Notes: generated by a model not told the origin, from the letters alone. Positions 25,568 through 33,739 are shown, counted from the stretch's first letter. The stretch: DNA of 64,000 nt from Sedimenticola hydrogenitrophicus (GCF_025175675.1 NZ_JANIOA010000004.1:1-64000), one strand, 5' to 3'. Numbers and translations are program-made.

Positions 25568-25632
25568 GGCTATAACTCATCAGTAATACAAGTTCGGCTG
25601 CTTCGTCGATCCAGTCGAAACCGGGTAACGGC

Positions 25633-25671
25633 ATTTCGGGGGACCAGGCCCGCTGGGCCTGCCCCCGAAAT
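25633..25671 (-). other. long stem-loop between amiE and the AAA+ ATPase gene
   Basis: ATTTCGGGGG and CCCCCGAAAT are perfect arms with a second inner stem AGGCCC-GCT-GGGCCT. The hairpin lies between the stop of amiE and the start of the ATPase gene and has no T-run, so processing or differential mRNA stability is more likely than termination. Confidence 0.6.
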
Positions 25672-25681
25672 TGCGAAGAGG

Positions 25682-26722
25682 CTAACGGTGGGAACTTGTC
25701 TTCTGGTTGGGGATGCCCTCTATCGGGCACTCTTCGGTGCCGACGGTTTGCCGCGTGATGGCCTCCACCTCCTTGCGTGTTGCCTCGGGATCGTTGACCC
25801 ATTTTTTGTAGAAGTCGAAGGGGCATTCAGCAACACCGGTATCGCCGTCGCCGGATTTTATCTGGCCGGTATAACCGCGATGCAACAGTTTGAACAGATG
25901 ATTCTGCGATTGACCATTCTTGCGTGCATCGCGAATCATGGAGACGGAGAGCTGGGCATACTGGATACCCATCTCCTCTTCGGCACAGGCACCCAGGGTC
26001 CGGCCATCAAAGCCAATGATGGATGAGTAACCAAAGTAGGAGTAGACACCATCGAAGCCGGTGGCATTGGCGACCGCCACATAGCAGTTGTTGGACCAGG
26101 CCATCGCCTTGGCCATGGTGACCTGCTGCTCCTTTGCCGGGTACATGTAACCCTGACAGCGGACAATCAGCTCGGCACCCTTCATGGCGCAATCACGCCA
26201 GATCTCCGGGTAGTTACCGTCATCACAGATGATCAGACTGATCTTCATACCCTTGGGGCCTTCGTTGACATAGGTGCAGTTGCCCGGATACCAGCCTTCA
26301 ATCGGCACCCAGGGCATGATCTTGCGGTATTTCTGAACGATCTCGCCCTGATCGTTCATCAGGATCAGGGTATTGTAGGGCGCCTTGTTCGGGTGCTCTT
26401 CATGCCGTTCACCGGTCAGGGAGAAGACACCCCATACACCGGCTTCACGGCAGGCCTCGGAGAAGATCTCCGTCTCGGCACCGGGACACTGCGAAGCGGT
26501 TTCATACATCTCCTTTTCGTCATACATGATCCCGTGGGTGCTGTATTCCGGGAAGATAACCAGGTCCATTCCCGGTAGACCCACTTTCATGCCCTTGATC
26601 ATGTCGGCTATCTTGTGACAATTTTCCAGAACCTCGTCTCTGGTATGCAAGCGAGGCATCTTGTAGTTGACGACGGCAACTCCGACAGTATCGTTACTAC
26701 TGGTTATATCTCCATGAAACAT
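25682..26722 (-). CDS. amiE: aliphatic amidase AmiE
   Basis: A 346-residue nitrilase-superfamily amidase that hydrolyses short-chain aliphatic amides (acetamide, propionamide) to the carboxylate and ammonia. It closely follows Pseudomonas AmiE from the start ([19 protein letters not shown]). The catalytic triad is intact at the canonical numbers: Glu59 in FPEYS, Lys134 in KYRKIMPW and Cys166 in [10 protein letters not shown]. The C-terminus carries the AmiE-specific HRGYTG...[12 protein letters not shown] segment. One visible difference is Val139 where I recall Cys in Pseudomonas AmiE. It follows the ABC transporter genes, showing that the operon imports and cleaves amides rather than urea. 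Confidence 0.96.
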   Translation of the reverse strand: MFHGDITSSNDTVGVAVVNYKMPRLHTRDEVLENCHKIADMIKGMKVGLPGMDLVIFPEYSTHGIMYDEKEMYETASQCPGAETEIFSEACREAGVWGVFSLTGERHEEHPNKAPYNTLILMNDQGEIVQKYRKIMPWVPIEGWYPGNCTYVNEGPKGMKISLIICDDGNYPEIWRDCAMKGAELIVRCQGYMYPAKEQQVTMAKAMAWSNNCYVAVANATGFDGVYSYFGYSSIIGFDGRTLGACAEEEMGIQYAQLSVSMIRDARKNGQSQNHLFKLLHRGYTGQIKSGDGDTGVAECPFDFYKKWVNDPEATRKEVEAITRQTVGTEECPIEGIPNQKTSSHR

Positions 26723-26760
26723 ATGCTTTACCCTCTGCTGTGATTGGACTTTACTTGCTG

Positions 26761-27456
26761 TTAAACGGTCATATGCCGATGCACCACCTCATCGGTCAGT
26801 TCACCGATGCCACCCTCTGCCGCGACCTGCCCCTTTTCCAGAACCATGAACTGGTTCGAGGCACGACGGACAAAGGGAATATTCTGTTCCACCAGAATGA
26901 TGGTCAGTTTCATCTCCCGGTTGAGCATCAGGATCGCCTGCTCAATCTGCTCCACGATATTCGGCTGTATACCCTCGGTAGGTTCGTCCAAAAGAAGCGC
27001 CTTGGGATCCGCCGCCAGGGCCCGGGCGATGGCGAGTTGCTGCTGTTGTCCGCCCGACAGATTGCCGGCCCGTCGATGGAGATTCTGTTTAAGGTAGGGA
27101 AATATCTCGAGTGCCTGCTCGGGAAGTTCGCGGGATTTCCCTTTACGGGCAAAGGTGCCCATGAGGATATTTTCCCTTACCGTGAATTTGGGCAGGATGC
27201 CGCGTCCCTGGGGGACATAGGCGATACCCCGTTTTGCCCGGGCATGGGTCGACAAGCCACCGATCTCCTCACCGGCAAAAAACAATCCGCCACTGGAGCG
27301 GTCGGTGAGCCCCAGGATGGTCCGCATCAGGGTTGTCTTACCAACGCCATTGCGTCCCAGGACACTGACCAGTTCACCTTCGCCTACGGAGAAATTGACC
27401 TTCTGCAGTACCGGACTGTTGCCATAGAAGGAGTCGACCTGGTTCATTTTAAGCAT
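26761..27456 (-). CDS. urtE: amide/urea ABC transporter ATPase, UrtE type
   Basis: A 231-residue branched-chain-type ABC ATPase of the UrtE/LivF kind. Walker A is GRNGVGKTT near residue 34, the ABC signature is [15 protein letters not shown] and Walker B is [18 protein letters not shown] eight bases upstream of the ATG at 27456 sets the start, overlapping the end of the preceding ATPase gene by eight bases. With UrtD it forms the nucleotide-binding pair of the importer. Given amiE downstream and no urease, the cargo is probably a short-chain amide; FmdDEF of methylotrophs is a precedent for such use. Confidence 0.9.
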   Translation of the reverse strand: MLKMNQVDSFYGNSPVLQKVNFSVGEGELVSVLGRNGVGKTTLMRTILGLTDRSSGGLFFAGEEIGGLSTHARAKRGIAYVPQGRGILPKFTVRENILMGTFARKGKSRELPEQALEIFPYLKQNLHRRAGNLSGGQQQQLAIARALAADPKALLLDEPTEGIQPNIVEQIEQAILMLNREMKLTIILVEQNIPFVRRASNQFMVLEKGQVAAEGGIGELTDEVVHRHMTV

Positions 27457-28198
27457 GGGAGATTCCTCCACTACCCAGGTAGGCTTCCTGTACCCTGGGA
27501 TTAATCTCGATCTCACCCACTGTGCCTTCGGCCAGCAGCTTGCCCTGATGCAGCACCGTAATGATCTCCGCGATTTCGCGTACGAAGGTCATGTCATGCT
27601 CGACGACCACCAGGGTGTGGTGGCCCTTCAGTGAATTGAAAATCGCAGCGGTTTTCTGGGTCTCGCCGATGGTCATGCCGGCGGTGGGTTCATCCATCAG
27701 GATGATTTTCGAATCCTGGATGATCAACATGCTGATCTCCAACCACTGGGTTTCGCCGTGCGATAGAAATGATGCCTGGGTGTCCAGCCTGTCCCGAAGT
27801 CCGGTCAGCTCCACCACCTCTTCAATGCGCTCGCGCCCGGCAGAGCCGGGCCAGCTGAAGATGTTGTGCCGGATGGATGTCTGCTTGCTGTAGGCCAGTT
27901 GCAGATTCTCTCGAACGGTCAGTTCAGAGAATATACTGGGGACCTGAAACTTACGGCCGATTCCCGCCCTGGCACGGTGGTGTTCATGCTTGTCGGTGAT
28001 ATCCACCCCATCCAGCAGGATGGATCCGGCGGACTGTCGGGTCTTGCCGGATATGATATCCAGGGTGGTTGATTTTCCAGCGCCGTTGGCGCCTATCAGA
28101 CATCGCAACTCCCCCTGGTTGACCGAGAAGTCGAGACCATCGACCGCCTTGAATCCATCAAAGCTGACCTCCAGCCCTTTTGTCTCAAGATATGCCAT
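27449..28198 (-). CDS. urtD: amide/urea ABC transporter ATPase, UrtD type
   Basis: A 249-residue ABC ATPase of the UrtD/LivG kind. Walker A is GANGAGKST near 37, the signature is the UrtD-typical LSHGETQWLEISMLI (the SHGE variant), and Walker B is IILMDEPTAGM. The UrtD-like RAGIGRKFQVPSIF segment near 80 is also present. Its ATG shares one base with the stop of the permease gene urtC, and its 3' end overlaps urtE, so the transporter genes are tightly coupled. Confidence 0.92.
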   Translation of the reverse strand: MAYLETKGLEVSFDGFKAVDGLDFSVNQGELRCLIGANGAGKSTTLDIISGKTRQSAGSILLDGVDITDKHEHHRARAGIGRKFQVPSIFSELTVRENLQLAYSKQTSIRHNIFSWPGSAGRERIEEVVELTGLRDRLDTQASFLSHGETQWLEISMLIIQDSKIILMDEPTAGMTIGETQKTAAIFNSLKGHHTLVVVEHDMTFVREIAEIITVLHQGKLLAEGTVGEIEINPRVQEAYLGSGGISHA

Positions 28199-29304
28199 CA
28201 GCTAATCCCCCTGGCGCGTTTGGTAGAGGAGAGCACCTGCACCTGGACCCTGTCGGTGCGCTTACGTCGCCAGCGAATCAGTTCGCCAATGCTGATCAGC
28301 CCTTTAGGCAAAAACAGCACGATAAGGACGAAGAAGCCGCCGAGAATCAGCTGCCATGTCTCCAGGAAGTTTTCAGAAAGGCTGCCCTGCGCGGCGTTCA
28401 CCAGAATCGCACCGAGGGTGGCAGCCAACAGGGAACCCCGACCACCTACGGCACACCAGATCACCATCGACAGACTGAGCGATACCCCGACAAATGTGGG
28501 TGAGGCAAATTCCAGCACCATCGCGTACAGCATGCCGGCCAACCCGGCAATCCCTGCCGACAGGGCAAAGGCAAGTATCTGGTAGGCCGATACGTCATAG
28601 CCCAGGAAACGGACCCGATCGGGATCGTTGCGGATTGCCTGCAGTATCAACCCCGCCTTGGTGTGGGTAAAAATCCCCGTGCCTAGCAGACAGACCACCA
28701 GGGATCCGGCGGAGAGATAGTAAAAGGTCTTGCTGTAGGGATCGAATTCTATGCCGCCAATGGTCAGCCAGGCGAGATCGGTAATCCCGTTAAAACCACC
28801 GGTGTAGCGTTGCTGATCAATCAGCAAGAGATTGATGATCACCAACATGGCAAGGGTAATGATGGCGACAAATACGCCGGCGATGCGAGCCCGGAACACA
28901 AACCAGCCGAGCATTACCGCCAGCAGCACAGGGATGCCGATGCCGGCCGTGATGGCGAGATAGCTCCAGTGGAACGGTTCCCAGAACCAGGGTAGCTGTT
29001 CAACATTGTTCCAGACCATAAAATCCGGCAGCCCGCCGGTGCCGGTATGCACCGGGACTGTCTGCAGTTTCAGGTACATCGCCATGCAGTAGGCGCCGAG
29101 ACCAAAAAAGGCGGCATGTCCCAGGTTGAGAATACCGGTATAGCCCCAGGCGAGACTCAGCCCCAGTGTTGCCAACCCCAGGATCAAATAGCGGGAAAAC
29201 TTGTTCAGGGTGTAGGCGTCGTCAATCAATAACGGCAGCAGCAACACAGCCGCCGAAAAGATGGTGTAGCCAATAAGTGTCCGAAGAGATTTGCTGTTCA
29301 TCAT
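28198..29304 (-). CDS. urtC: amide/urea ABC transporter permease, UrtC type
   Basis: A 368-residue integral membrane protein of the LivM/UrtC family with about ten predicted hydrophobic spans. It carries the family segments ILGLATLGLSLAWGYTG near residue 40, NLGHAAFFGLGAYCMAMYL near 60 and the loop AIRNDPDRVRFLGYDV near 240. The N-terminus MMNSKSLRTLIGY has no cleavable signal. It pairs with UrtB to form the membrane channel of the importer. The start is nine bases after urtB. Confidence 0.92.
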   Translation of the reverse strand: MMNSKSLRTLIGYTIFSAAVLLLPLLIDDAYTLNKFSRYLILGLATLGLSLAWGYTGILNLGHAAFFGLGAYCMAMYLKLQTVPVHTGTGGLPDFMVWNNVEQLPWFWEPFHWSYLAITAGIGIPVLLAVMLGWFVFRARIAGVFVAIITLAMLVIINLLLIDQQRYTGGFNGITDLAWLTIGGIEFDPYSKTFYYLSAGSLVVCLLGTGIFTHTKAGLILQAIRNDPDRVRFLGYDVSAYQILAFALSAGIAGLAGMLYAMVLEFASPTFVGVSLSLSMVIWCAVGGRGSLLAATLGAILVNAAQGSLSENFLETWQLILGGFFVLIVLFLPKGLISIGELIRWRRKRTDRVQVQVLSSTKRARGIS

Positions 29305-29313
29305 ACGGTTTGC

Positions 29314-30183
29314 CTATTTTCTGACCAGTTGTGAGAACAGACCCTGTGGCCTGAATCGGATCAGCATCACCACGGCAATAAATACAATCACCTTGGCAAG
29401 GGTGTCATTGAGGAGGTAGGCCATGCCTGCGGTAACCTCGCCCAGAATGCCGGATGCGGCCGCGGTGCCCGCCACACTCCCCACGCCACCCAGTACCACG
29501 ACCATGAAGGCGTCCACCACGTAGTGGGTGCCCATGTCAGGAGACACGCTCTTGATCGGTGCCACCAGGGAGCCGGCCACACCTGCCAGACCGGCACCGA
29601 AGGCGAAGGTCAGTCCGAAAATCCGCTGACTGTCAATGCCGGAGCATTCGGCCATTTCCCGGTTTTGGGTGATGGCCCTGAGCTTGGTACCGTATTCGGT
29701 CCGCATCAGTAAAAGCCAGGTCAGGAGAATCAACAGACCGGTCACCAGCAGAATAAACAGTCGATAGACAGAGAAGTTGATGCCAAGCAGATCGACACTG
29801 CGGCTAAGACTTTCGGGCAGCTCGACATAACGCAGTTCGGCGCCCGCTGTCAGGCGCACCAACTGTTGAAGCATGATCCCGATACCCCAAGTCGCGAGGA
29901 TGGTGTCCAGGGGTCGGTGATAGAGATGGCGCACGATGCCGCGCTCAATCACCCAGCCGATACTGCCTACCATCAGGAATACCAGTACCAGACTTGGGAT
30001 CAGGCCAATGCCGGCATATTGCTGTAGAAACCAGGTGGCATAGGCCCCCAGCATGACAAACTCACCATGGGCCAGGTTGATGACGCCCATGGATCCATAG
30101 ATGATTGCCAGCCCCAGTGCGACCAATAACAGAATGGACGCGATACTGAGTCCGGTAAAAATTTGAGAAATGAAGACTTCCAT
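29314..30183 (-). CDS. urtB: amide/urea ABC transporter permease, UrtB type
   Basis: A 289-residue permease of the LivH/UrtB family. It shows GLAIIYGSMGVINLAHGEFVMLGAYAT near residue 30 and RAITQNREMAECSGIDSQRIF near 180, typical of this class. GGAGG seven bases upstream of the ATG at 30183 decides the start; an extension upstream is possible but lacks a ribosome-binding site. It lies 123 bases after the binding-protein gene with no gene between. Confidence 0.92.
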   Translation of the reverse strand: MEVFISQIFTGLSIASILLLVALGLAIIYGSMGVINLAHGEFVMLGAYATWFLQQYAGIGLIPSLVLVFLMVGSIGWVIERGIVRHLYHRPLDTILATWGIGIMLQQLVRLTAGAELRYVELPESLSRSVDLLGINFSVYRLFILLVTGLLILLTWLLLMRTEYGTKLRAITQNREMAECSGIDSQRIFGLTFAFGAGLAGVAGSLVAPIKSVSPDMGTHYVVDAFMVVVLGGVGSVAGTAAASGILGEVTAGMAYLLNDTLAKVIVFIAVVMLIRFRPQGLFSQLVRK

Positions 30184-30306
30184 GGACAAACCTCCGATTG
30201 ACACACAATCAAAATGCAGCTAGCCGTCCCCCCGACAATCCCGCCCCACTCACATTGCCATGCGACGATGCGAGTGGGGCCAGGAGGGGTGGAATGGGTG
30301 TGTGAA

Positions 30307-31548
30307 TCAGGCGCCCTTCAGCCCGCTGGCGGTACAGCTCTGCCCCTGGTACGCCCAGTAGGGTAGTGGCCGGACTCGCTCTGCGGATTGCTTGATCACC
30401 TTGAACTGGCCGTTGGATTGACAGACAGCAATCTTTGGCCACAGGTTTGTGTGTAGGTTTTCACCATCGATGCCGACCAGCCCCTGGGGTGCCATTAGCT
30501 CTTCGCCCTGAACCGCATCTCGGATATTCTCGGGACTGATGTCACTGGCGGCGAGTTTCGCCACCGCCTGTTTGAACAGGTGAACCTGAAAATAGGCCGG
30601 TTCCGAGACAAAATGGGTCACCGAGTCGGCGCCGTAGAGACGCTTGTAACTCTCTACAAATTTTTCATTTTCGGGAGATTCATGAACCATGAAGTAGGGC
30701 GCCGAAGTGAAATGTCCGGCACCGTACTCACCGCCCATTGCGGCAATCTCGACCTCGGAGGTGGTAAGGCTCGCCATGGGCATTTTTTCCGGGTCAAATC
30801 CAGCCGACTTGTATTGACGGTGCAGGGCGATGACTGAATCACCGACCACCGTGGAGAAGATTACATCCGGTTTGGTATCCCGGATCTTGTTGAGAACCGA
30901 GCTGAACTCCGAGTGTCCTAAAGGAACGTATTCTTCGCCGACGACCTCGCCACCCAATTGCTCCAGGAGAATCTTGCAGACGTTGTTCTCTTCCTTCGGA
31001 TAGATGTAGTTCGATCCGACCAAGAAGAAGCGTTTGCCAAAATTCTCTGTCAGCCAGGGGATGAAATCCTTCTGTTGCTGATTGGGTGTCGCCCCGGTGT
31101 AGATCACGTTTTTCGAGCACTCACGACCCTCATACAGCGTTGGATACCAATAGAGATTTCGACGCTTCTCGAATACCGGCAGTACCGCCTTGCGGCTGGC
31201 CGATGTGTAGGAACCGAAAACACTCACGCAACGATCGCCCATGACCAGCTTACGCGCTTTATCGGAGAAGGTTGCCGGGTCGGAAGCCGGGTCTTCGACG
31301 ATGGGTGTGATCTTCATTCCGTTGATTCCACCCTGGGCATTGATCTCTTCAATCGCCATCAGTGTGGCGTTATGCAGCGACTTCTCTACCACGGCTGTGG
31401 TGCCGGTCAGTGAATAGAGAACGCCAACCTTGATTTCGCCACCTGACGCGTAGGCCTGGCCCAGGTCCTTGACCCATATATGGGGGAAACCCACAGCCGC
31501 AGCGGCGCCTGCCGCTCCCTTAAGAAATGATCTTCTGTTTATAGCCAT
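30307..31548 (-). CDS. urtA: amide/urea ABC transporter substrate-binding protein, UrtA type, Tat-exported
   Basis: A 413-residue periplasmic binding protein. The N-terminus MAINRRSFLKGAAGAAAAVGF is a twin-arginine signal. The mature part follows the UrtA/AmiC periplasmic-binding fold (KVGVLYSLTGTTAVVEKS, YPTLYEGRECSKNVIYTGA, GSNYIYPKEENN). It is clearly paralogous to the AmiC sensor encoded two genes upstream, with long shared strings such as KAVLPV, YPTLYEG and PDVIFSTVVG. The ATG at 31548 is preferred because an upstream in-frame start would fall inside the terminator. Cargo is inferred to be an amide from the operon context. Confidence 0.93.
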   Translation of the reverse strand: MAINRRSFLKGAAGAAAAVGFPHIWVKDLGQAYASGGEIKVGVLYSLTGTTAVVEKSLHNATLMAIEEINAQGGINGMKITPIVEDPASDPATFSDKARKLVMGDRCVSVFGSYTSASRKAVLPVFEKRRNLYWYPTLYEGRECSKNVIYTGATPNQQQKDFIPWLTENFGKRFFLVGSNYIYPKEENNVCKILLEQLGGEVVGEEYVPLGHSEFSSVLNKIRDTKPDVIFSTVVGDSVIALHRQYKSAGFDPEKMPMASLTTSEVEIAAMGGEYGAGHFTSAPYFMVHESPENEKFVESYKRLYGADSVTHFVSEPAYFQVHLFKQAVAKLAASDISPENIRDAVQGEELMAPQGLVGIDGENLHTNLWPKIAVCQSNGQFKVIKQSAERVRPLPYWAYQGQSCTASGLKGA

Positions 31549-31569
31549 CTTATACTCTCTCCTCAGACT

Positions 31570-31610
31570 AAAAAAAAACCCCAACACCGGTTACCAAGCC
31601 GGTGTTGGGG
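31570..31610 (-). terminator. leader terminator T2 upstream of urtA
   Basis: On the minus strand CCCCAACACCGG and CCGGTGTTGGGG are perfect 12-base arms around an eight-base loop, followed by nine T residues. It lies between amiR and urtA, and its 5' arm overlaps the 3' arm of hairpin 31608-31621, so the two structures would exclude each other. Confidence 0.88.
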
Positions 31611-31644
31611 CTTCTTTGCCCTGGACTCTCGCTGGACGTAGCGA
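31608..31644 (-). promoter_or_regulatory. second ANTAR-type hairpin pair in the urtA leader
   Basis: Upstream hairpin at 31629-31644 is TCGCT-ACGTCC-AGCGA (loop with A1 but T4). The downstream hairpin at 31608-31621 is GGGC-AAAGAA-GCCC, a hexaloop with A1 and G4 as required for ANTAR recognition. Its 3' arm merges into terminator T2. One hairpin is canonical and one deviates. Confidence 0.6.
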
Positions 31645-31651
31645 AAAATCC

Positions 31652-31689
31652 AAAAAAAAGCCCTCCCAAGTCTAATGCTTGGTGAGGGC
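31652..31689 (-). terminator. leader terminator T1 downstream of amiR
   Basis: Minus-strand GCCCTC-A-CCAAG pairs with CTTGG-GAGGGC across a seven-base loop, followed by eight T residues. It lies about 50 bases after the amiR stop, ahead of a second terminator, so urtA and all later genes are shielded by two intrinsic terminators in series. Confidence 0.85.
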
Positions 31690-31726
31690 CTTGTTGCCTT
31701 GCGGAATACTAGAGCTCCCTTGCTCT
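31687..31726 (-). promoter_or_regulatory. first ANTAR-type hairpin pair in the urtA leader
   Basis: The upstream hairpin at 31711-31726 is AGAGC-AAGGGA-GCTCT, a five-base-pair stem with a six-base loop that has A1 and G4. The downstream candidate at 31687-31698 is GGC-AACAAG-GCC, weaker and with A rather than G at loop position 4; its 3' arm overlaps the 5' arm of terminator T1. It begins about 15 bases after the amiR stop codon. Confidence 0.6.
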
Positions 31727-31742
31727 GTTTCCTGGAAATATT

Positions 31743-32351
31743 CTAATCAGATTTCTGGAGCGATTGCAACAACTCATTCGCATTGATGATGGAGACCGCC
31801 ATCTCCTCGGTCGTTACACGCTTGGACATGGCACGGTCCCGTATCAGCTTGTAGGCTTCTTTTTCACTGATATTCAGGGTATCCATTAACATGGATTTTG
31901 CTTGATTAATTTTATTGATACTCATCATCTTACGCTGAAGCTTGTGCGCCTTTTCACGTTGCGCCTTCTCGCGTAGCCACACCTGGCGGGCTGTAACCAG
32001 ATTGGCCATAACGCCAAATGATCGTATCGGTCGCGTTATCACGGCATCGAAGTTGATATCAATAACCGCCTGTAACACCGTCGGCGCCTCATAGGAGACC
32101 AAGGCGATCAGGGTGGGTTTCAGAGGGCCATCATCGGAGCAGACTCTTCGCAGGTCATCCAGCGCATCCTCCTGTATGGTAATAAAAATTACATCGGCCA
32201 TCGCCGGCAGCGGGTCCGGCAGCGGCCATAGGGCCTCAATCTGACAGCCGATCCGATCGAGTTGCCGGATTAATATCTCACCCTCCTGGTCATGGGGATG
32301 CACGACCAAAACCCTTAGATCGCGTAGAGTTTTTAATACATTGGCGGCCAT
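31743..32351 (-). CDS. amiR: AmiR-type ANTAR transcription antitermination regulator
   Basis: A 202-residue regulator like Pseudomonas AmiR. Residues 1-125 form a pseudo-receiver domain (LRVLVVHPHDQEGEILIRQLDRIGC) that lacks the usual phosphorylatable Asp arrangement; a coiled-coil helix follows (QREKAHKLQRKMMSINKINQAK), and the C-terminal ANTAR domain (about 145-198) has the typical INQAKSMLMDTLNISEKEAYKLIRDRAM pattern. In the amidase system AmiR is held by AmiC until an amide binds, then stabilises antiterminator hairpins. Its ATG shares a base with the amiC stop (TAATG). Three target-like leaders are visible in the window. Confidence 0.95.
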   Translation of the reverse strand: MAANVLKTLRDLRVLVVHPHDQEGEILIRQLDRIGCQIEALWPLPDPLPAMADVIFITIQEDALDDLRRVCSDDGPLKPTLIALVSYEAPTVLQAVIDINFDAVITRPIRSFGVMANLVTARQVWLREKAQREKAHKLQRKMMSINKINQAKSMLMDTLNISEKEAYKLIRDRAMSKRVTTEEMAVSIINANELLQSLQKSD

Positions 32352-33550
32352 TATTTTAATTTACTTCGGTTTGCCATATGAGGAGCAGTCTGCATAATCT
32401 TGAACTGCCTGAGACTCCAATCATTAACCTGTGGAGAGACCAGGTAGGGATCCGGTTTAACCGCCGAGGAGGTTGTCGCCACGACGACGAAGCGGCCGTT
32501 CGCGTCAACGCGCGCAATGCGCGGCCAAAGATAGGTGTGACCGTTATCCGGATCGATCCTGACGCGACCCTGTGGTGCTGAATACTCACCCCCCATAAGC
32601 TCGTTACGCAATACTTCTGTCCCAATGTCACCGCTCTTTTTCAGTGCTTCGGCAAACAGATGTACCTGAAAATAGGCGGCTTCCGCACCACTGGTTACCG
32701 GCTCATCGGCGCCAAATCTTGCTCTGAAGCGGGCAACAAAACACTCATTTTCTTCTGTCTCAATACCCTCGAAATAAGGTGCCGAGGTATAGTGTCCACA
32801 GGCCACCTCAGCACCCATCTCGCGTATATCTGCTTCATTTGTGGTCAGGCTGGCTATCGGGATCATATCAGAATTCAAACCAGCCCGAGCATAGGCGCGG
32901 TAGAAATGGGCTGTCGCCTGGCCGACAACGGTGGAGAAGATTACATCAGGCTGGTTCTTGACAATGTCCACAACAACGGATTCAAAATCCTCCTCGACCG
33001 CGTCCAGCGGCAAGTAACGCTCATCGATAATTTCACCGCCACTCTGACGCACCAGGTCGCGCATGATGCGGTTGGACTCGTAAGGGTAGATGTAGTTGGA
33101 GCCGACAAAATAAAACCGCTTGCCGAAAGACTCCATGAGAAAGTGCGCCAATTGCACACTGTTCTGATTCGGTGCCGCCCCGGTATAGATGACATTCGGC
33201 GAGAATTCAAATCCTTCATACAGCGTCGGATAGAATAGCAACGCGTTGTGCCGTTCAACAACCGGAAGAACGGCTTTCCGGGTGCTGGACATATAACAGC
33301 CGAAAATGACGTTAACCTTGTCCACATTCGTCAGTTGCAGTGCTAAGTCACGGAATCGGTACGGCTCGGAGGCGGGATCATAGATCACAGGCTCAATCTG
33401 ACGGCCCAGCACGCCGCCTGCACTATTGAGCTCCTCAATGGCCAGCAGGGTGCCATTCAATTGTGTCTTTTCAATAACCGAAGTGACGCCCGTCTGAGAA
33501 AACAAGACACCAACCCTCCAGGATTGCGTCCGTTCACTGTGTCTCGGCAT
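32351..33550 (-). CDS. amiC: AmiC-type amide sensor, negative regulator of AmiR
   Basis: A 399-residue cytoplasmic periplasmic-binding-fold protein without a signal peptide, as expected for AmiC. It begins WRVGVLFSQTGVTSVIEK and shares long blocks with UrtA of the same operon and with Pseudomonas AmiC (YPTLYEGFEFSPNVIYTGA, GSNYIYPYESNR, ASLTTNEADIREMG, YFQVHLFAEAL). AmiC binds amides such as acetamide and releases AmiR. It leads the operon and lies behind an RNA leader with a terminator, so amiCR would be autoregulated. Confidence 0.93.
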   Translation of the reverse strand: MPRHSERTQSWRVGVLFSQTGVTSVIEKTQLNGTLLAIEELNSAGGVLGRQIEPVIYDPASEPYRFRDLALQLTNVDKVNVIFGCYMSSTRKAVLPVVERHNALLFYPTLYEGFEFSPNVIYTGAAPNQNSVQLAHFLMESFGKRFYFVGSNYIYPYESNRIMRDLVRQSGGEIIDERYLPLDAVEEDFESVVVDIVKNQPDVIFSTVVGQATAHFYRAYARAGLNSDMIPIASLTTNEADIREMGAEVACGHYTSAPYFEGIETEENECFVARFRARFGADEPVTSGAEAAYFQVHLFAEALKKSGDIGTEVLRNELMGGEYSAPQGRVRIDPDNGHTYLWPRIARVDANGRFVVVATTSSAVKPDPYLVSPQVNDWSLRQFKIMQTAPHMANRSKLK

Positions 33551-33577
33551 GATTCATACTCTCAATTAGGTATCCAT

Positions 33578-33611
33578 AAAAAAGGCCCCAAGGTACCTTG
33601 ACCAAGGAGCC
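33578..33611 (-). terminator. leader terminator upstream of amiC
   Basis: On the minus strand GGCTCC pairs with GGGGCC (one G-T pair), with the inner CCTTGG/CCTTGG region giving an imperfect extension, followed by six T residues. It lies 28 bases upstream of the amiC start and its 5' arm is part of the preceding hexaloop hairpin. Confidence 0.75.
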
Positions 33612-33650
33612 GCATTGCTCTACGGAAATGTATGGCGTCTCCGTTGACGC
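33607..33650 (-). promoter_or_regulatory. ANTAR dual-hexaloop leader upstream of amiC
   Basis: Two consecutive hairpins on the transcript: P1 at 33635-33650, GCGTC-AACGGA-GACGC, and P2 at 33607-33620, GAGC-AATGCG-GCTC. Both loops are six bases with A at position 1 and G at position 4, the recognition rule for ANTAR proteins. The 3' arm of P2 is also the 5' arm of the terminator, so binding of AmiR to P2 would block termination. Confidence 0.85.
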
Positions 33651-33667
33651 AAATTTCCCTAAGCCCA

Positions 33668-33696
33668 AAGATAGAGCATCAAGATTTCATTTGCAA
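33668..33696 (-). promoter_or_regulatory. sigma-70-type promoter of the amide operon
   Basis: Minus-strand TTGCAA at 33696-33691 and TATCTT at 33673-33668 are separated by 17 bases. A transcript from here would start just before the two hexaloop hairpins. Both boxes match 4 of 6 consensus positions. Confidence 0.55.
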
Positions 33697-33739
33697 CAAC
33701 CTGTCGATCCGGGATGGGCCCGCCACTGTCCGGACCTGA

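Noticed and set aside
22463-33550. Interpretation of the operon as a urea uptake and urease system
   Set aside because: The transporter is Urt-like, but no urease genes are present, and amiE, amiC and amiR indicate short-chain amides.
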